Assembly (NCBI GenBank): GCA_050305405.1
Contig: JBNLFG010000018.1
Location: forward strand, 1-64,000
DNA: 64,000 nucleotides
Direction of reading: 5' to 3'
Source: Desulfolinea sp050305405
Lineage (GTDB): Bacteria; Chloroflexota; Anaerolineae; Anaerolineales; Villigracilaceae
Part shown: positions 32,482 through 41,417 of the stretch, piece after piece
Numbering within the stretch: the stretch's first letter is position 1
Layout: every line of letters starts with the position of its first letter
Notes under the pieces: generated by a model
The model's input: only the letters and a program-made list of their open reading frames with translations
Databases searched by the model: none
What the model was told of the DNA's origin: nothing
Translations under genes and position numbers: made by a program

Positions 32482-33540
32482 TTATGGCGCGCCGAAGACG
32501 ATCACGTAAAAACCGAAATTATCAAAGAAGGCGTAGCCGATACCCACTTCAGTAAATGTTGTGCTAATCAGATTGAGATTATGGTTTGGGTCGGTCTGAT
32601 CCAAACGCCACCAATCTTTTACTTCTTCAGGCGTTAAGGGCGGATAGCTGCCATAAACATTCTCCGCAACGGGGCCTGTATAGCCAGCCGCTGCGGTGCG
32701 CGTCTGAACCGTTGATCCATCAGAACCTGTGTGGACAAAAAGGCGATTGCAGGCCATATCCGCTGCATGAGCTTGCGCCGCTGTGGTTAACTGAGTATTG
32801 AGCGTGTAGGCTGCTAGACCGGATTCCGCACGATAGGCGTTGATCTGGTTTAATAGCTCGTCGACTCGATTCGAATCAACTGTATAGGCGCAAGTTGCTG
32901 GATTTGTATCCGTGCCCGCGCCCGTGTCTGTACTTGCTTCCGTTGTGGATGTAGGCGTTGGCTCCCCGTTATCCACCGCGTTAATCACCACCCATAGGCG
33001 TGAATCCCCTTCGAGTTCCATTGGCAACCCTTCCGGGTTACGGATTACGAAATTTCCGCGATGGGTGCCTGCGATGCTCGGCGCAACCAAGTCAATGGAA
33101 ATATCCGCTGTTTCGCCCGGATTGGTCAAGGGGAGTGCCGCAGATTCTGGCGCTCCCAAAGAGAGCTCCGAATAATGCGTGATGGTATAGCCATACCACC
33201 AGATGCAGGTACCTGTGTTTTGAACACGCCAGGTCTTCGTGAAAGTCTCGTTGATATTCACATTGCTGTTGTCAGGGATGGTCACATCGCTGATAAAGCG
33301 ACCGGCGTTTGTGCAGTTGTCAGCATTCTCCGGCGGGAGTGGCGTAGCTGTCGCCGTTGGCGCTTCTGCTGGCGTGGGTGTGAGCGATGGTTCAAGGGTG
33401 GGCGTGGATGTCGGCACGAGTGTCTCTGTCGGGGGGACAGGGGTCTCGGTTGCAGGGGCTGTTGTTGGTGTTGCCTGCGTGCCGCAGGCAGACAGTAGTA
33501 CTGCGCTGAGGAGCAGATATAGAATGATCTTTTTGAACAT
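32482..33540 (-). CDS. lipoprotein with NBR1-like Ig domain and CAP domain
   Basis: A 352-residue lipoprotein (lipobox LLSAC, Cys19). A Thr/Pro linker spans about 20-75. A FW/NBR1-type Ig domain spans about 80-190 (TKTWRVQNTGTCIWWYGYTI). A second linker precedes a C-terminal CAP/SCP domain of about 225-352: LLNQINAYRAESGLAAYTLN, AAQAHAADMACNRLFVHTG and the ENVYG motif, with His and Glu of the CAP cavity visible. Role of bacterial CAP lipoproteins is poorly known. A TACAAT (33563-33558) is a likely -10; AGGAG precedes the ATG. Confidence 0.88.
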   Translation of the reverse strand: MFKKIILYLLLSAVLLSACGTQATPTTAPATETPVPPTETLVPTSTPTLEPSLTPTPAEAPTATATPLPPENADNCTNAGRFISDVTIPDNSNVNINETFTKTWRVQNTGTCIWWYGYTITHYSELSLGAPESAALPLTNPGETADISIDLVAPSIAGTHRGNFVIRNPEGLPMELEGDSRLWVVINAVDNGEPTPTSTTEASTDTGAGTDTNPATCAYTVDSNRVDELLNQINAYRAESGLAAYTLNTQLTTAAQAHAADMACNRLFVHTGSDGSTVQTRTAAAGYTGPVAENVYGSYPPLTPEEVKDWWRLDQTDPNHNLNLISTTFTEVGIGYAFFDNFGFYVIVFGAP

Positions 33541-33729
33541 TTTAACTCCTAAACTTTATTGTATCGTACCCAAAAAATGTTCTTCGATAAAAATAGTACA
33601 GTATGCCAGATGATTACGCAAGAGGGGCAAGTGGGGCACCGAAAACGTGAGAATAAAAAAAAGTCCCCTGAATTTCATCAACGTGTTGAATGCTGTTGCA
33701 TCTAAATACAATCAAAATGACAATCGTCA

Positions 33730-33759
33730 CTGACCTCTCGGAAGCTGCCTTGCTATAAT
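33730..33759 (+). promoter_or_regulatory. icd promoter
   Basis: CTGACC (33730-33735), 18 bp, then TATAAT (33754-33759) with an extended TGC. The leader to the ATG at 33804 is about 38 nt and carries AAAAGGAGAG. The rest of 33541-33729 shows no gene. Confidence 0.65.
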
Positions 33760-33803
33760 CCCTTCGGCCTTATTAGAAAAAAATCACCAAAAGGAGAGAC
33801 AAA

Positions 33804-35210
33804 ATGGCTTACGAAAAAATTACCGTCCCCGCTGAAGGGGAAAAGATCACAATGAAAGATGGCGTCTTGCAGGTTCCCGACAATGTTGTGTTGCCCTTCA
33901 TCGAAGGTGACGGCACCGGTCGTGATATCTGGAAAGCTTCTGTGCGCGTTTTTGATGCAGCTGTAGAAAAAGCTTACGGCGGCAAACGCAAAATCCACTG
34001 GATGGAAGTCTACGCAGGCGAGAAAGCCTACGACCTTTTCAACGAATGGCTGCCCGCAGAGACCATTACCGCTTTTGAAGAATATGTTGTTGGTATCAAA
34101 GGTCCGTTGACCACCCCCATCGGCGGTGGTATCCGTTCTTTGAATGTTGCGCTCCGCAAACTGCTTGATCTGTATGTCTGCCAACGCCCCGTACAATATA
34201 TTGAAGGTGTCCCCTCCCCCGTGAAGCACCCCGAATATGTCGATATGGTCATCTTCCGCGAAAACACCGAAGACATCTATACCGGCGCAGAATTTGAAGA
34301 AGGCACCGAAGAAAATAAAGAATTTATCCAAATCTTGAAAGATAAATTCCCGGACGAATATGCAAAAATCCGCTTCCCCGACACCGCCGGAATCAGTATT
34401 AAACCCGTTTCGCAAGAAGGCTCCGCTCGCCTCGTGCGCGCTGCCATCCAATGGGCGTTAGACAACAACCGTAAAGACGTTAGCCTTGTTCACAAAGGCA
34501 ACATCATGAAATACACCGAAGGTGCTTTCCGTGGTTGGGGCTACGAAATTGCTAAAGGTGAGTTCCGCAACGATATTGTCACCGAGCGCGAAACCTGGAT
34601 TTTGGGCAATAAAGAAGCCAATCCTGACCTGACCGTTGAAGAAAATGCCAAGATGATCGACCCCGGCTTCGACATGATGGCCCCTGACAAACAAGCTGAG
34701 ATCGTCGAAGAAGTCAAAGAAGCCCTCGCTCTCTGGGATACCCACGGCGACGGCAAATGGAAGACTAAGCTCAACATCCGCGATACCATCGCTGACATCG
34801 TCTTCCAGCAGACCATCACCCGCGCAAAATCCTTCGACGTGCTCGCCACCATGAACCTGAACGGCGACTACCTTTCTGACGCACTCGCTGCCCAGATCGG
34901 CGGCATGGGCATCGCCCCCGGCGCCAACATCAACTACACTACCGGTCGCGCCATCTTCGAAGCTACCCACGGCACCGCGCCCAAATATGCCGACCTCGAC
35001 AAAGTCAACCCCGGCTCGGTCATCCTCTCCGGTGAGATGATGTTCCGTTACATGGGCTGGCACGAAGTTGCAGACCTGATCCTCAAAGGCATGAGTGGCG
35101 CAGTCGCAGCCAAAACCGTCACCTACGACTTCGAACGTCTCATGGAAGGCGCAACCCTGCTCAAATGCTCCGAATTTGGCGACGCCATGATCGCCCACAT
35201 GGATGACTAA
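33804..35210 (+). CDS. icd: isocitrate dehydrogenase (NADP-type)
   Basis: A 468-residue enzyme making 2-oxoglutarate from isocitrate, in the TCA cycle. Substrate loop RSLNVALRKLLDLY contains the Ser regulated by phosphorylation in E. coli. FRENTEDIYTGAEFE and LVHKGNIMKYTEGAF are active-site segments. ATHGTAPKYADLDKVNPGS carries Lys-Tyr as in NADP-specific enzymes. The region after ENTEDIYTGAEFE is somewhat longer than in E. coli. Single gene unit with its own promoter and a strong terminator. Confidence 0.95.
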   Translation: MAYEKITVPAEGEKITMKDGVLQVPDNVVLPFIEGDGTGRDIWKASVRVFDAAVEKAYGGKRKIHWMEVYAGEKAYDLFNEWLPAETITAFEEYVVGIKGPLTTPIGGGIRSLNVALRKLLDLYVCQRPVQYIEGVPSPVKHPEYVDMVIFRENTEDIYTGAEFEEGTEENKEFIQILKDKFPDEYAKIRFPDTAGISIKPVSQEGSARLVRAAIQWALDNNRKDVSLVHKGNIMKYTEGAFRGWGYEIAKGEFRNDIVTERETWILGNKEANPDLTVEENAKMIDPGFDMMAPDKQAEIVEEVKEALALWDTHGDGKWKTKLNIRDTIADIVFQQTITRAKSFDVLATMNLNGDYLSDALAAQIGGMGIAPGANINYTTGRAIFEATHGTAPKYADLDKVNPGSVILSGEMMFRYMGWHEVADLILKGMSGAVAAKTVTYDFERLMEGATLLKCSEFGDAMIAHMDD

Positions 35211-35234
35211 GAGACTTTAGTTTTTAGATATTAG

Positions 35235-35269
35235 AAAAAAGCTCCTTCTCATTGAGAAGGAGCTTTTTT
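35235..35269. terminator. icd terminator
   Basis: GCTCCTTCTC (35241-35250) pairs with GAGAAGGAGC (35254-35263), preceded by six A and followed by six T. Confidence 0.92.
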
Positions 35270-35389
35270 AGTTTCTTCTCCCCAATGGAGATGGCGCGTC
35301 GCACCCGGCTTTGAACTTGCTTCCGTTTTTCAACAGGATGCCCGGCCCGTGCTACAATGGCGCAAAAATAACTCGAAGGAGATACTCCG

Positions 35390-35773
35390 ATGAAAAAAAT
35401 AATTCTCTTACTCACACTTCTTGCCCTGCTCCTGACGGGATGCGGCGACAAAAACGAAGAATTGCTCCCCGCCAGCTACGATATCACAGGTGAATGGACG
35501 TTCAGAATGTCTGAGCTAGACCAGCAAAACACCACCTATGATAGCGGCACGATTACCTTCACAGGCACAGTTGATGAAGGCACTTTTGTCCGTATTAGTG
35601 TCGATGGCAGCGAAACCTCTGGCACCTACGTCGTCAGCAATATCGCCTTCAGCCTTGAAGGCGATGACGGCCTCATCGCACAAGGCAGCTTCCCCGAACC
35701 CGGCGCCCTCTTTGGTACCTGGGAGTGGGATACCGAAGAAACCGGCGGCTTGTGGACGGCGGAACAACAGTAG
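35390..35773 (+). CDS. small lipoprotein
   Basis: A 127-residue protein with lipobox LLTGC (Cys18) followed by a beta-rich domain (DITGEWTFRMSE, TITFTGTVDEGTF, SGTYVVSNIAFSLEG, GTWEWDTEETGG) that looks lipocalin-like in rhythm. Exported and lipid-anchored. AAGGAGA precedes the ATG. Function unknown. Confidence 0.75.
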   Translation: MKKIILLLTLLALLLTGCGDKNEELLPASYDITGEWTFRMSELDQQNTTYDSGTITFTGTVDEGTFVRISVDGSETSGTYVVSNIAFSLEGDDGLIAQGSFPEPGALFGTWEWDTEETGGLWTAEQQ

Positions 35774-35784
35774 GCTTATAAAGA

Positions 35785-35822
35785 AAGCTGCCAGTCATTT
35801 TCGATGTGACTGGCAGCTTTTG
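35785..35822. terminator. terminator between the small lipoprotein and DMT permease genes
   Basis: AAGCTGCCAGTCA (35785-35797) pairs fully with TGACTGGCAGCTT (35807-35819), followed by T and T-rich bases. It probably serves the plus gene. Confidence 0.85.
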
Positions 35823-35855
35823 CTTTATAGCGAGATTTGCATTGCATGAAAGGAA

Positions 35856-36752
35856 TTAAACCAAAAACAACGCTGCCACGCCTGCCATTGCGATCAATGT
35901 GCCGACGATGGCGCCAAAGCTGAAGCGTTCTTTGAAGATGAAATAACCGATCGGTATCAGAAAGATCGGGGGGAGAGCGGTCAGCGTGCTGGCGACGCCC
36001 ACCTCTACACGTTGCAGGGCAAAGAGCGAGAGCGAAACGCCCAAAAAGGGACCGGCAAAAGCGCCGCCCATTGTGGCGAGCATCCCCTTGCGATCATTGA
36101 AGAAGGTTGAGAGAGTCGCTTTCGCCTGCCCTTGTACCAAGGTGATTAACCAGAGCAATATCACTGCTGCAACCATGCGGATCAGGTTGGCGGAGATAGG
36201 CGAAAACTCGCCACCGACCCCGTTTTTTGCCAGGACAAAGCCAGTAGCCTGCCCAATGGCACCTGCCAAACCGAATAGAATCCCACGCCCGTATTCGTGG
36301 TTGTTTTCGGTATGTCCGTTTTTCTCAAGGATGACCCAGGCAATCCCGCCGACGGTTAATAGGATGCCGAGAATTTGTCCGCTTGTGAGTTTTTCACCCA
36401 GAAATATCCAGGCTTGAATAGCCGCCAAAATTGGCGCGAGACTCATCATCAGCATCGAAAGGCGCGGGCCGATCAGCACAAAGGCTTGGAAGAGAAAAAT
36501 ATCGCCCAAAACTAAACCGACCACGCCTGAAAGTCCAAGCCAGAAAAAACGCTCTGGTGCGGCATCGAAGGGAAAAAGGCTGCCCAGTGTGATCCAATGT
36601 ACAGCGGAGAGTAAGAGAGCGGCTATCACAAGGCGGGTGCGATTGACAATCAATGATCCTAGCCTACGCCCGGCAAAGGTGAACATGGTGGAGCCAAAAG
36701 CAAAACTTAGTGATGTTGCCAGTGCGGCGAGTTCGCCCAGATAATTTTCCAA
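35856..36752 (-). CDS. EamA/DMT family transporter
   Basis: A 298-residue permease with ten predicted TM helices in two EamA repeats (about 5-140 and 155-298). The second repeat ends with SLFALQRVEVGVASTLTALP and IPIGYFIFKERFSFGAIVGT, typical of the family. Likely exports a metabolite; substrate unknown. It starts with TTG at 36752, which has AAAGGAG upstream. Confidence 0.86.
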   Translation of the reverse strand: MENYLGELAALATSLSFAFGSTMFTFAGRRLGSLIVNRTRLVIAALLLSAVHWITLGSLFPFDAAPERFFWLGLSGVVGLVLGDIFLFQAFVLIGPRLSMLMMSLAPILAAIQAWIFLGEKLTSGQILGILLTVGGIAWVILEKNGHTENNHEYGRGILFGLAGAIGQATGFVLAKNGVGGEFSPISANLIRMVAAVILLWLITLVQGQAKATLSTFFNDRKGMLATMGGAFAGPFLGVSLSLFALQRVEVGVASTLTALPPIFLIPIGYFIFKERFSFGAIVGTLIAMAGVAALFLV

Positions 36753-36778
36753 GAGTTTTCTCCTTTGGGAATGCGCCG

Positions 36779-36806
36779 ATTATACCGCCGAGTTTCGTTT
36801 TATAAT
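36779..36806. promoter_or_regulatory. divergent -10 elements
   Basis: Minus: TATAAT at 36784-36779 for the DMT gene. Plus: TATAAT at 36801-36806, six bases before the ATG at 36813, suggesting a leaderless mRNA for the YihY-like gene. Both -35 regions are weak. Confidence 0.55.
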
Positions 36807-36812
36807 CAGGTC

Positions 36813-37670
36813 ATGGCTATGACAAAAAAGGAACACTTCAATATCTGGGTTAATGCCGCAAAAAATGCTTTTTCGCTGAACTCAGTGCTTTCGGCTGCGG
36901 GCACGGCTTATTTTGCGGTTTTTTCTTTTTTCCCGTTAATTTTGTTGATTGTGGCGGTGGCTAGCTATTGGTTTGATCCGCTTTGGGTGGAAAATGAGTT
37001 AATTAACCAGCTTGAATTTGTTGTTCCGAATATTTCGAAGATACTGGGCGAAAATATTGACTACGTGATACGCTCGCGTTCCACGGCGACGGCTATTGCG
37101 TTGGTACTGCTTGCTTGGGCGAGTTCGGGCTTGTTCAGTGTTATCACGCGAATTTTGGATACAATCTGGAGTGGCAGGCAGAATATGCGCTCTCGACTAC
37201 GGTACCGCAGTTTGGCTTTTCTTCTCGTCGGGATATTGAGCTTGGTCGTCCTGATTTTGCTTTTCCTTGAATCTTGGGTTGTGCCCTTGTTTAAGAATTA
37301 CCTGCCTGAATATCCGAACTTTTGGTACGGCGGCGGAGGCGTTCTTGTTTCCGCTTTGGTGAACGCTTTGTTATTTGGCATGATCTATCGCTTTTTGCCG
37401 CATTCCAGCCCGGATTGGCGCAGTGTTTGGATCGGGGCTGGCGCGGCGGGGAGTATATGGGCGCTTGCCAAACGTTTTTTTGTGGGCTATGTTGTTCAGC
37501 TTCTTTCGACATCCAATTTGGTTTATGGCTCAGTCTCCACACTTATGGCATTTATGCTCTGGGTTTATTTAAGTGGGTTGATCTTTTTCTTTGGGGCGTA
37601 TTTGGGAAGGGGCTACAGTCTGGATGGTCAGGAAGAGCGCCGTAAAAAGAAGAGACGCTGGAGAGATTGA
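36813..37670 (+). CDS. YihY/BrkB family membrane protein
   Basis: A 285-residue protein with six hydrophobic segments. Signature LSAAGTAYFAVFSFFPLILL near 25-45 and the C-terminal GSVSTLMAFMLWVYLSGLIF match YihY/UPF0761. A basic tail (RRKKKRRWRD) is cytoplasmic. The family was once called ribonuclease BN by error; its function is unclear, perhaps transport. Start taken at 36813 (ATG six bases after TATAAT). Confidence 0.86.
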   Translation: MAMTKKEHFNIWVNAAKNAFSLNSVLSAAGTAYFAVFSFFPLILLIVAVASYWFDPLWVENELINQLEFVVPNISKILGENIDYVIRSRSTATAIALVLLAWASSGLFSVITRILDTIWSGRQNMRSRLRYRSLAFLLVGILSLVVLILLFLESWVVPLFKNYLPEYPNFWYGGGGVLVSALVNALLFGMIYRFLPHSSPDWRSVWIGAGAAGSIWALAKRFFVGYVVQLLSTSNLVYGSVSTLMAFMLWVYLSGLIFFFGAYLGRGYSLDGQEERRKKKRRWRD

Positions 37671-37757
37671 GGCTGTGATTGGCGTTAAAAAAGATGAAGT
37701 GGTACAACAATAGGCACTATATTGTTTTGAGTGCTATTTTTATTTCAGGAGCATGTC

Positions 37758-38261
37758 TTGCGTGAGTTTCTTTTTCTAACCATTGCCAATCATTTGCCGC
37801 GAATAAAATTCCTTGACTATGGTCGTTTTCTTCTTTACAAACTAGCCGGTATAAAAATATCAGGCCAAGCCTTGATTTTTGGGCCGCTGATTATCCGACC
37901 GATTGGTAAGGCGAAAAATATCTATATTGGGGATCACAGCTTCCTGAATACCTATATCCGCTTTGGCTGCCCGGATGCCCCAATCCGGATTGGGCGCCAC
38001 TGTCAGATCGGGCCGAGCGTGATGTTTGAGACGGTGAACCACGACCTGAACAGTGTGCCCGGCGAAATCCGTTCTACGCAGACGCTACCGATTATTATTG
38101 AAGATAATGTCTGGATCGGCGCGGGTGTGATCATTTTAGCGGGGGTGACGGTCGGGGAAGGGGCAGTCGTTGCCGCTGGTGCGGTAGTGACTAAAGATGT
38201 TGCCTCACGAACAATGGTTGGCGGTGTGCCTGCCAAGCTGATCAAAAAATTAGATGCTTAA
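37758..38261 (+). CDS. hexapeptide-repeat acyltransferase
   Basis: A 167-residue acyltransferase of the maltose/galactoside O-acetyltransferase kind. A left-handed beta helix with IGDHSFLNTYIRFG, IRIGRHCQIGPSV and VWIGAGVIILAGVTVGEGAV; VNHDL carries the probable catalytic His. TTG at 37758 is preferred because CAGGAG lies six bases upstream; a GTG at 37731 has no such site. It precedes a sulfotransferase by 25 bp, so both may modify a glycan. Confidence 0.82.
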   Translation: MREFLFLTIANHLPRIKFLDYGRFLLYKLAGIKISGQALIFGPLIIRPIGKAKNIYIGDHSFLNTYIRFGCPDAPIRIGRHCQIGPSVMFETVNHDLNSVPGEIRSTQTLPIIIEDNVWIGAGVIILAGVTVGEGAVVAAGAVVTKDVASRTMVGGVPAKLIKKLDA

Positions 38262-38286
38262 GTGCCTCCCTTTGGAGAATATTTGA

Positions 38287-39201
38287 ATGAGAAAACCGAA
38301 TTTTGTTGTTGCGGGGGCCCCACGTTGTGGAACGACAGCGTTATATGCCTATCTTTCTAAACATCCGCAAATTTTTATGTCATATGTGAAGGAATTGAAT
38401 TACTTCGCAGATGATTTCCCCACAATGCAGAAGATCACCTATCGAAGCGATGCCGATTACTTGCAACTTTTCTCCGATGCGACCGATTCTCATATTGGCA
38501 TTGGCGAAGCCTCGCCTTTTTATCTTTTTTCAGATATTGCTTTTGAGAAAATGCATGCCACATTACCCGATGCAAAGGTGATTGTTAGCTTGCGCAATCC
38601 TGTTGATTTTATCCATTCCTTTCACCGGCTGAATTTGACGCTTTTACGCGAAGATGAAGCTGATATAAAGAAAGCTTGGGCGTTGCAAGAAGAGCGTAAA
38701 GAAGGCAAATCCCTGCCCGCTAATTTGCGTGAGCCTGCCCTTCTGATGTACGGGGAGTTGGGAAAGTTCAGTCAGTATATCGAGAGATTGTTTGCGATCT
38801 ATCCGCGCGAGCAGATCAAGGTTGTTTTATTGGATGATTTGCGGACGGATACAAAGGCCTTCTATGAAGAAGTGCTTGCCTTTTTGGAAATTCCCTCCGA
38901 TGGCAGGGAAGAGTTTCCACAAGTCAATTCTAATTTTGAGAATAAGTCCAAATTCTTGGCAAAGATATTCCATCCCACGCCAAAGGTCTATGATTTTTTT
39001 ATGAAGACCATTTCGCTTTTTGGCGCTGGTTTTATGGAAAAGGTTTCAATCTTCTACAATAAAATTGAACGTCTGAACACGACGCCCACGAAGCGTTCTG
39101 AAATGGATGCAGAATTTCGGGCGTATTTGACCGAGTATTTCCGCGAAGATGTGGAGAAGTTGGGGAAGTTGATAGACAGAGATTTGAGCGCTTGGCTCTA
39201 A
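38287..39201 (+). CDS. sulfotransferase family protein
   Basis: A 304-residue P-loop sulfotransferase. The PAPS 5'-phosphosulfate loop is APRCGTTALYAYL near residues 11-23; the 3'-phosphate motif is VIVSLRNPVDFIHSFHRLNL near 97-116. It would transfer sulfate from PAPS to a carbohydrate or lipid. GGAG precedes the ATG. Followed by a strong terminator. Confidence 0.87.
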   Translation: MRKPNFVVAGAPRCGTTALYAYLSKHPQIFMSYVKELNYFADDFPTMQKITYRSDADYLQLFSDATDSHIGIGEASPFYLFSDIAFEKMHATLPDAKVIVSLRNPVDFIHSFHRLNLTLLREDEADIKKAWALQEERKEGKSLPANLREPALLMYGELGKFSQYIERLFAIYPREQIKVVLLDDLRTDTKAFYEEVLAFLEIPSDGREEFPQVNSNFENKSKFLAKIFHPTPKVYDFFMKTISLFGAGFMEKVSIFYNKIERLNTTPTKRSEMDAEFRAYLTEYFREDVEKLGKLIDRDLSAWL

Positions 39202-39205
39202 CGAT

Positions 39206-39232
39206 AAAAACGCCGCAATCGCGGCGTTTTTT
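39206..39232. terminator. bidirectional terminator
   Basis: CGCCGC, loop AATC, GCGGCG (39211-39226), flanked by five A and six T. Serves the sulfotransferase gene and the converging AMMECR1 gene. Confidence 0.9.
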
Positions 39233-39796
39233 CTACTCGTGAAACTCTTCCACCTGATAGATCAAAACATCCAGCTTTTTGCGCTGCCACAAATTGGATG
39301 GTGCGCCCATCTTCGCGCATAACTCGCTCAAGAAGACTTTCGGGTCGGGTAACTGTTCCCAAACCTGGGGTAGGAAGGTGGCGCGCCGATGTCCGTCTTT
39401 GAGCACAATGCCGTCCACGCCGGGGCGCAGCTTCTTGAGTAGGTCGAGGGCATCGTCATAGTCGAGCGGGACGGGTTGGGTTAGGCGTGAGATTTCAATC
39501 TCGATCTCAGCCAACTCTTCGGGACGTACGGGCGAGAAACGATAGTCGTTCCGGGCGGCTGCGAGGGCATGTTCGCGGACATCCTGAATTAGCGGCTGGT
39601 AAGGCTCCAATGCGCCGATGCAGCCACGCAATCTTCCGTTGATCGTCAGCGTGACGAAAGTGGCGCCATCCGCTTGAAGCAGGGGCGTCTTCGCATGTAG
39701 GGGCGGTAATTTTTTACCGCGCAGACCGAGTTCCAGACTTTCGCGGGCGACTTTCAGCAGAATTTCTTTTTCTTCGGAGGAGAGTTGGTTTTTCAT
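39233..39796 (-). CDS. AMMECR1 family protein (AmmeMemoRadiSam protein A)
   Basis: A 187-residue AMMECR1-domain protein. Signature LRGCIGALEP near 56-65 and a late GVDGIVLKDGHRRATFLPQVW near 126-146. In many bacteria it is encoded with a Memo-like protein and a radical SAM enzyme; neither is present here. Biochemical role unknown. Its codons at 39697-39722 lie on a GTAGGGGC-type palindrome. Confidence 0.9.
   Translation of the reverse strand: MKNQLSSEEKEILLKVARESLELGLRGKKLPPLHAKTPLLQADGATFVTLTINGRLRGCIGALEPYQPLIQDVREHALAAARNDYRFSPVRPEELAEIEIEISRLTQPVPLDYDDALDLLKKLRPGVDGIVLKDGHRRATFLPQVWEQLPDPKVFLSELCAKMGAPSNLWQRKKLDVLIYQVEEFHE
39697..39722. repeat. GTAGGGGC-type palindrome within the AMMECR1 gene
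   Basis: On plus, GTAGGGGCGGTAA followed by TTTT and TTACCGC (stem 39703-39709 with 39714-39720). It encodes part of RGKKLPPLHAK. The protein length here looks normal, so this may be coincidence. Confidence 0.4.
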
Positions 39797-39821
39797 ATTC
39801 CTTCAAGGTTGCATTGCACTT

Positions 39822-40304
39822 TTAACCTATCTTGCCATATTTCTGATTGAAATAGAGCAACGGATCGCCATCTTCCTGTGCTTTAGCCTCGATGATTTCC
39901 CCGATGAAGAGGGTATTTGTTCCTGTCGGGATGGTGTTGGTGACGCGGCATTCAAAGAAGCTCAAGCCGCCCTTGATGAAGGGGATTTCGCTGAGTAAAT
40001 ATTCCACTTCACAGCCAGCGAAGCGGTCTTCGGTATCGGGGATGCGTCCAGCAAAAGCATTGGAGACTTCCTCCTGGTCGGCGGCGAGGATGGTCACGCC
40101 GAATTTACCGGCAGCGGTTACAAGGGCGTTGGTTCGGCTGGTATTGTAGAGCGAAACAGAGAGCAGCGGCGGGTCAAGCGAGAGGGATGTGAATGAGCTA
40201 ACGGTCATACCATGGCGGGCGCCTTCATATTCAACGCTAACAATGGTGATACCGGTTGCCCAATTGCGCATTGCTTTGCGGAGTTCTTCGGGGGTGATGG
40301 TCAT
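39822..40304 (-). CDS. flavin reductase family protein
   Basis: A 160-residue FMN-binding split-barrel protein. Features: RNWATGITIVSVEYEGARHGMT, SFTSLSLDPPLLSVSLY and FGVTILAADQEEVSNAFAG. Such proteins reduce flavin with NAD(P)H for partner monooxygenases. Start at 40304 has GGAG upstream; an upstream ATG at 40340 would add 12 residues. No partner oxygenase nearby. Confidence 0.88.
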   Translation of the reverse strand: MTITPEELRKAMRNWATGITIVSVEYEGARHGMTVSSFTSLSLDPPLLSVSLYNTSRTNALVTAAGKFGVTILAADQEEVSNAFAGRIPDTEDRFAGCEVEYLLSEIPFIKGGLSFFECRVTNTIPTGTNTLFIGEIIEAKAQEDGDPLLYFNQKYGKIG

Positions 40305-40613
40305 ATTTTCTCCAGATAGATAAATTTGGGTCTGCTTCACCGTTTACGGCGAAGGACAAGCTCATCATACTTGTGGCGTGGTGCTGCGTCAAGCAAGTTT
40401 GGTAGATCACGGTTTTATCGCTGAAAGGTGCTTCTTCTGGAGATGGAAACTTCTTTGCTGCGCATAATCGTAAAGTTTTGACATTGCTTTCTTATTCGCA
40501 CTTTTTTTGTCCAAAATCTTTCCTTGCTGATTTTATATAAACTAAGGTACTATTTAAGGTATAAATTTACCAGCCCCACCTATCTTACAAAGACAGGTTA
40601 TGGAGAGATTTTT
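40305..40613. other. 309-bp gap upstream of the cell-wall operon
   Basis: No gene seen. It is AT-rich toward the right. A possible promoter is TTGCTG (40524-40529), 18 bp, TACTAT (40548-40553). A TTGACA near 40486 has no good -10 partner. Confidence 0.5.
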
Positions 40614-41417
40614 TTGGATAAGCAAAATGCCTCACGAACGGAATCAAGACAAAAGGAGCGTGAATCGTTGCGCATCCTACCTGCGGTTTTTGGCGTATCC
40701 ATTTTGCTGGCAACCCTTTTCACTGCATGGACGCCCGGGGGCATCTTCTCTGGCAATCTATCGCGTAAATTGACCTTATTGCTCACCACTCAACCCGAAG
40801 CAAACGTCGTCGCTATCAGCACCTCTTACCCGCAACTACATATTGGGATTGTGGCTGGGCATTGGGGCTATGATTCGGGCGCTGTCTGTCTTGATGGAAA
40901 CGGCGAAGTGACCCTAACCGAAGCCGAACTCAACCTGAAAATTGCTTCCCTTGTTCAGCAGCAACTGACCCAGAGCGGATACAAAGTAGACCTGCTCCAG
41001 GAGTTTGATCCGCGTCTGGATGGTTATACCGCCGTTGCGCTGGTTTCGATTCACAACGATTCGTGTGCTTTCATTGATGACAATGCAACCGGCTTCAAAC
41101 TCTCAGCGGCGATGGATACGCAGGATGTAAACCGCGCCTCGCGCCTGACGAGCTGCCTGCGGGATCGCTATGGGCGCGCGACAGGCCTGGATTTCCACCC
41201 GGGCAGTATTACTTCCGATATGCGTGAGTACCATGCTTTTACCGAAATCCACGATACAACGATCGCTGCGATCATCGAGACCGGCTTTATGAATCTGGAT
41301 CGTGAAATTTTAACCCAGCACCCCGATCAGATCGCAGATGGGATCGTGCAGGGGATTGAATGTTTTATTAATAACGAGGGCGTTGACGCAACCCCCTCCC
41401 CAACGTTTACTCCATGA
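40614..41417 (+). CDS. N-acetylmuramoyl-L-alanine amidase, membrane-anchored
   Basis: A 267-residue protein starting at TTG 40614 with GGAGAG six bases upstream. A basic N-terminus is followed by one TM segment (about 22-42), then an Amidase_3 domain: IGIVAGHWGYDSGAVC (first Zn His), TEAELNLKIASLV (Glu), VSIHNDS (His) and AIIETGFMNLDRE (catalytic Glu). It cleaves stem peptides from glycan strands. It overlaps the first L,D-transpeptidase by 4 bp (ATGA), linking cutting and crosslinking of peptidoglycan. Confidence 0.9.
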   Translation: MDKQNASRTESRQKERESLRILPAVFGVSILLATLFTAWTPGGIFSGNLSRKLTLLLTTQPEANVVAISTSYPQLHIGIVAGHWGYDSGAVCLDGNGEVTLTEAELNLKIASLVQQQLTQSGYKVDLLQEFDPRLDGYTAVALVSIHNDSCAFIDDNATGFKLSAAMDTQDVNRASRLTSCLRDRYGRATGLDFHPGSITSDMREYHAFTEIHDTTIAAIIETGFMNLDREILTQHPDQIADGIVQGIECFINNEGVDATPSPTFTP

